From Chloroflexota bacterium (lineage in GTDB: Bacteria; Chloroflexota; Dehalococcoidia; Plut-88900): a stretch of 7,171 bases of DNA. The position numbers and the translations under genes were made by a program. The stretch's first letter is position 1. The number at the start of each line of letters is the position of its first letter. The stretch lies in the NCBI GenBank assembly GCA_022566235.1, contig JADFJI010000112.1:1-7171 (forward strand), written 5' to 3'. This document shows positions 4,618 through 7,171 of this stretch, piece by piece. The notes beneath the pieces were generated by a model that worked only from the letters and a program-made list of their open reading frames with translations, did no database searches and was not told where the DNA came from.

Positions 4618-7171
4618 ATGGTATCCACTCTACCCGCGCCTGCGCTTCCCTCCCAAAGCAGACGATCCTTTGCCAAACTGCCCGATGTCCTCGAAATACC
4701 CAGTCTCATCCAGGTCCAGCTGGACTCCTACGACTGGCTACGCCGCGTTGGACTGAAGGAGCTATTCGATGAGGTATCCCCAATAACCGACTTCGCAGGG
4801 GGTAGGTTCGAGCTCCACTTTTGTGATTTGGAAAACCCGGAAACTCCCTCATATGAGTTCCGAGACCCCAAATACAGCGAGGCGGAATGCCGTACCCGGG
4901 ACGCCACTTACGCATCCCCTCTATACGCAAAGGTTTCACTGGTCGTAAAGCAGACCGGTGAGGTGAAGAAGCAAGACCTTTTCATGGGAGACATCCCCCT
5001 GATGACATCCCAGGGCACCTTCATCATAAACGGCGCCGAGCGGGTTGTGGTCAGCCAGCTGGTCCGCTCTCCCGGCGTCTATTTCACCCGGGATACAGAC
5101 CCCGCCAGCGGCAGGGGGCTTTGCGCCGCCAAGCTCATTCCCAATAGGGGAGCATGGCTGGAGCTTGAGACCAGCAACAAGAACATCATCTCGGCCAAGG
5201 TGGACCGGAAACGGAAGATACCCATAACCACCCTGCTTCGCTGTATCGGCTACAGCACCTCCGATCAGATAAGGGAGCTTTTCCAGGACATAGACCTGGA
5301 AGGCGACCAGTCCTACATCGAGAGCACCCTGGGGAAGGACGCAGGCATCGAATCCCAGGAAGAAGCTCTCATAGAGATGTACCGGCGCCTGCGCCCCGGA
5401 GAGCCACCCACCGCCGAGAACGCTCAATCCCTGCTAAATGCTCTCTTCTTCAACGTCCGCCGCTACGACCTGGGCAAGGTGGGCCGATACAAGGTCAACA
5501 AGCGCCTGGGCTCCGACCTCCTGAAGGTGGCAGGCCTCGAGGCGGATGAGGCCGAGCGGGTCTACCCAGTCATCGCACAAGGCACAATTGACCGTGAGGC
5601 CCTTACTAGACTACTGCCCGAGGAGAAGGTGGAGAGGGTTTTTCAGGTCCTGACCAATCGCGCCCTCAACAACGAAGACCTGGTGGCAATAGTGCGCAAG
5701 GTCATCCAGGTCAACAAGGGTGAAGACGGGGTCGATGATATAGACCACCTTGGAAACCGCCGGGTCAAGGGGGTGGGAGAGCTCATCCAGAACCAGTTCC
5801 GTATCGGGCTCCTGCGCATGGAGCGGGTGGTGAGGGAGAGGATGACCTTGACCGAGCCGGAGACCGCCGTCCCTGGCGCCCTGGTCAACATCAGGCCCAT
5901 CGTCGCCTCCATCAAGGAGTTCTTCGGAGGCTCCCAGCTATCTCAGTTCATGGACCAGACCAACCCCCTGGCCGAACTCACCCACAAGCGGAGGCTTTCA
6001 GCCCTGGGCCCCGGGGGCCTCTCCAGGGAGCGGGCCGGTTTCGACGTTCGAGATGTTCACCATTCCCACTACGGGAGGATCTGCCCCATCGAGACCCCGG
6101 AAGGTCCGAACATCGGCCTCCTGGGCTCTCTGGCCACCTACTCCAAAATCAACGAGTACGGTTTCATCGAGACCCCATACCGCCGCGTGGTCAAGGAACT
6201 GGCCAGCGATGATCCCGTCTTGCTGGGCAAGACCCTGGCAGAAGCTATATCAGCAGATGAGAAAAAGACCATCGCCAAGAAAGGCAGAGTGATAGACAAG
6301 AAGCTCGTCGCCAAGCTGGCCGACCTCCCCGTAATGACGGTAAAGATCCGACCCTTCGTTTCAGATGAGATAAAATATCTGGCCGCCGACGAGGAGGAGA
6401 AGTACATCATAGCCCAGGCCAACTCACCGCTGGACAACCGGAACCAGTTCGTCTCGGAAAAGATCGATGCCAGGTTCGGAGAGACTTTCAGGGTCGAGGC
6501 GGCCGAAAACGTCGACTTCATGGACGTGTCCCCCAAGCAGATCGTGAGCGTATCCACCGCCCTGATACCCTTCTTGGAGCACGACGACGCCAACCGGGCC
6601 CTGATGGGTTCCAATATGCAACGGCAGGCCGTGCCCCTCCTCAGGCCCGAAGCCCCCCTGATCGGCACCGGCATGGAAGCCTATGTAGCCAAGTACAGTG
6701 GTCAGGTACGGGTGGCCCAGGTCGACGGAGACGTAGTCTCCGTCTCGGGTCAGAACATAACCGTGCTGGACGATGAGGCCAAAGAGCACCACTACCCCCT
6801 CCTCAAGTTCGTCCGCAGCAACCAGGGCACCTGCATCAACCAGCGTTCCATAGTTCGGAAGGGTGATAGGGTGGTGCGGGGTCAGGTCATCGCCGATAGC
6901 TCCTCCACCGACCAGGGCGAGCTGGCCTTGGGCCAGAACGTCCTATGCGCCTTCATGAGTTGGGAGGGTTACAACTACGAAGATGCCATAGTGATCAGCG
7001 AGCGCATCGTGAAAGAGGACAAGTTCACCTCTATACACATAGAGAAGCACGAAGTCCAGGCCCGGGACACCAAACTTGGCGCGGAAGAGATCACCCAGGA
7101 CATTCCCAACGTGGGTGAGGAGAGCCTGGCCGACCTGGACGAAAGCGGCATAATCAGGATCGGCGCGGTGG
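4618..7171 (+). CDS. rpoB: DNA-directed RNA polymerase subunit beta, N-terminal 851 residues
   Basis: RpoB forms one half of the polymerase active cleft and binds rifamycins. The start ATG follows GGAGGAG at a nine-base spacing, and the frame stays open to the right edge. Visible hallmarks are LPDVLEIPSLIQVQLDSYDW near residue 22, GTFIINGAERVVVSQLVRSPG in the protrusion, and the rifampicin region SQLSQFMDQTNPLAELTHKRR from S439. There D446, H456 and S461 match E. coli D516, H526 and S531, so the classic resistance sites are wild type. ERAGFDVRDVHHSHYGRICP and IETPEGPNIGLLGSL follow, then ALIPFLEHDDANRALMGSN and WEGYNYEDAIVISER. Residues about 526-581 form a charged insertion, some 45 residues longer than the equivalent in E. 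coli or Bacillus. Full-length bacterial beta subunits are about 1,150-1,350 residues, so roughly the last third is missing only because the window ends. rpoC normally follows. Confidence 0.97.
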   Translation, partial: MVSTLPAPALPSQSRRSFAKLPDVLEIPSLIQVQLDSYDWLRRVGLKELFDEVSPITDFAGGRFELHFCDLENPETPSYEFRDPKYSEAECRTRDATYASPLYAKVSLVVKQTGEVKKQDLFMGDIPLMTSQGTFIINGAERVVVSQLVRSPGVYFTRDTDPASGRGLCAAKLIPNRGAWLELETSNKNIISAKVDRKRKIPITTLLRCIGYSTSDQIRELFQDIDLEGDQSYIESTLGKDAGIESQEEALIEMYRRLRPGEPPTAENAQSLLNALFFNVRRYDLGKVGRYKVNKRLGSDLLKVAGLEADEAERVYPVIAQGTIDREALTRLLPEEKVERVFQVLTNRALNNEDLVAIVRKVIQVNKGEDGVDDIDHLGNRRVKGVGELIQNQFRIGLLRMERVVRERMTLTEPETAVPGALVNIRPIVASIKEFFGGSQLSQFMDQTNPLAELTHKRRLSALGPGGLSRERAGFDVRDVHHSHYGRICPIETPEGPNIGLLGSLATYSKINEYGFIETPYRRVVKELASDDPVLLGKTLAEAISADEKKTIAKKGRVIDKKLVAKLADLPVMTVKIRPFVSDEIKYLAADEEEKYIIAQANSPLDNRNQFVSEKIDARFGETFRVEAAENVDFMDVSPKQIVSVSTALIPFLEHDDANRALMGSNMQRQAVPLLRPEAPLIGTGMEAYVAKYSGQVRVAQVDGDVVSVSGQNITVLDDEAKEHHYPLLKFVRSNQGTCINQRSIVRKGDRVVRGQVIADSSSTDQGELALGQNVLCAFMSWEGYNYEDAIVISERIVKEDKFTSIHIEKHEVQARDTKLGAEEITQDIPNVGEESLADLDESGIIRIGAV

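Noticed and set aside
4936..6792. Long minus-strand open frames opposite rpoB.
   Set aside because: They are antisense to highly conserved RpoB sequence and have no recognisable protein features.

Overview
The window reads as a bacterial chromosomal segment, probably from Chloroflexota and plausibly from the Dehalococcoidia-like part of that phylum. This placement is an inference from the style of the RpoB protein and from the 23S rRNA gene standing alone without a 16S gene in front of it. No taxonomic marker was compared by computation. All protein genes are ordinary chromosomal genes. I see no transposase, integrase, CRISPR array, tRNA or plasmid signature.

Layout from left to right. Positions 1-1946 are the 5' two thirds of a 23S rRNA gene on the minus strand, running off the left edge. 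Positions 1947-2160 are its leader and promoter: a near-perfect sigma-70 type promoter (TTGACA, 17 bases, TATACT) just behind the thpR stop codon, two boxA-like antitermination motifs, a strong hairpin followed by a T run, and a second hairpin close to the mature 5' end. Next, still on the minus strand, come thpR (RNA 2',3'-cyclic phosphodiesterase, 2H family), a Mug/TDG-type uracil-DNA glycosylase gene overlapping its start, and a metal-dependent amidohydrolase gene. A 238-base divergent intergenic region (4380-4617) carries a promoter for each direction. Rightward from 4618 is rpoB, the RNA polymerase beta subunit, cut by the right edge after 851 codons.

The genes on the minus strand may be partly co-transcribed (amidohydrolase, then mug-thpR), but the 23S gene has its own promoter. 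No 16S gene lies within the roughly 2.4 kb of minus-strand genes upstream of it, so the rRNA genes are unlinked here. rpoB also starts its own transcription unit rather than following rplJ-rplL directly.

The most unusual signals are the 23S gene with its private, attenuator-like leader, and one near-identical palindrome (core CCCGAT...ATCGGG) forming the tip of three different 23S rRNA helices. A further consensus-like boxA sits in front of the mug-thpR pair, away from any rRNA gene.
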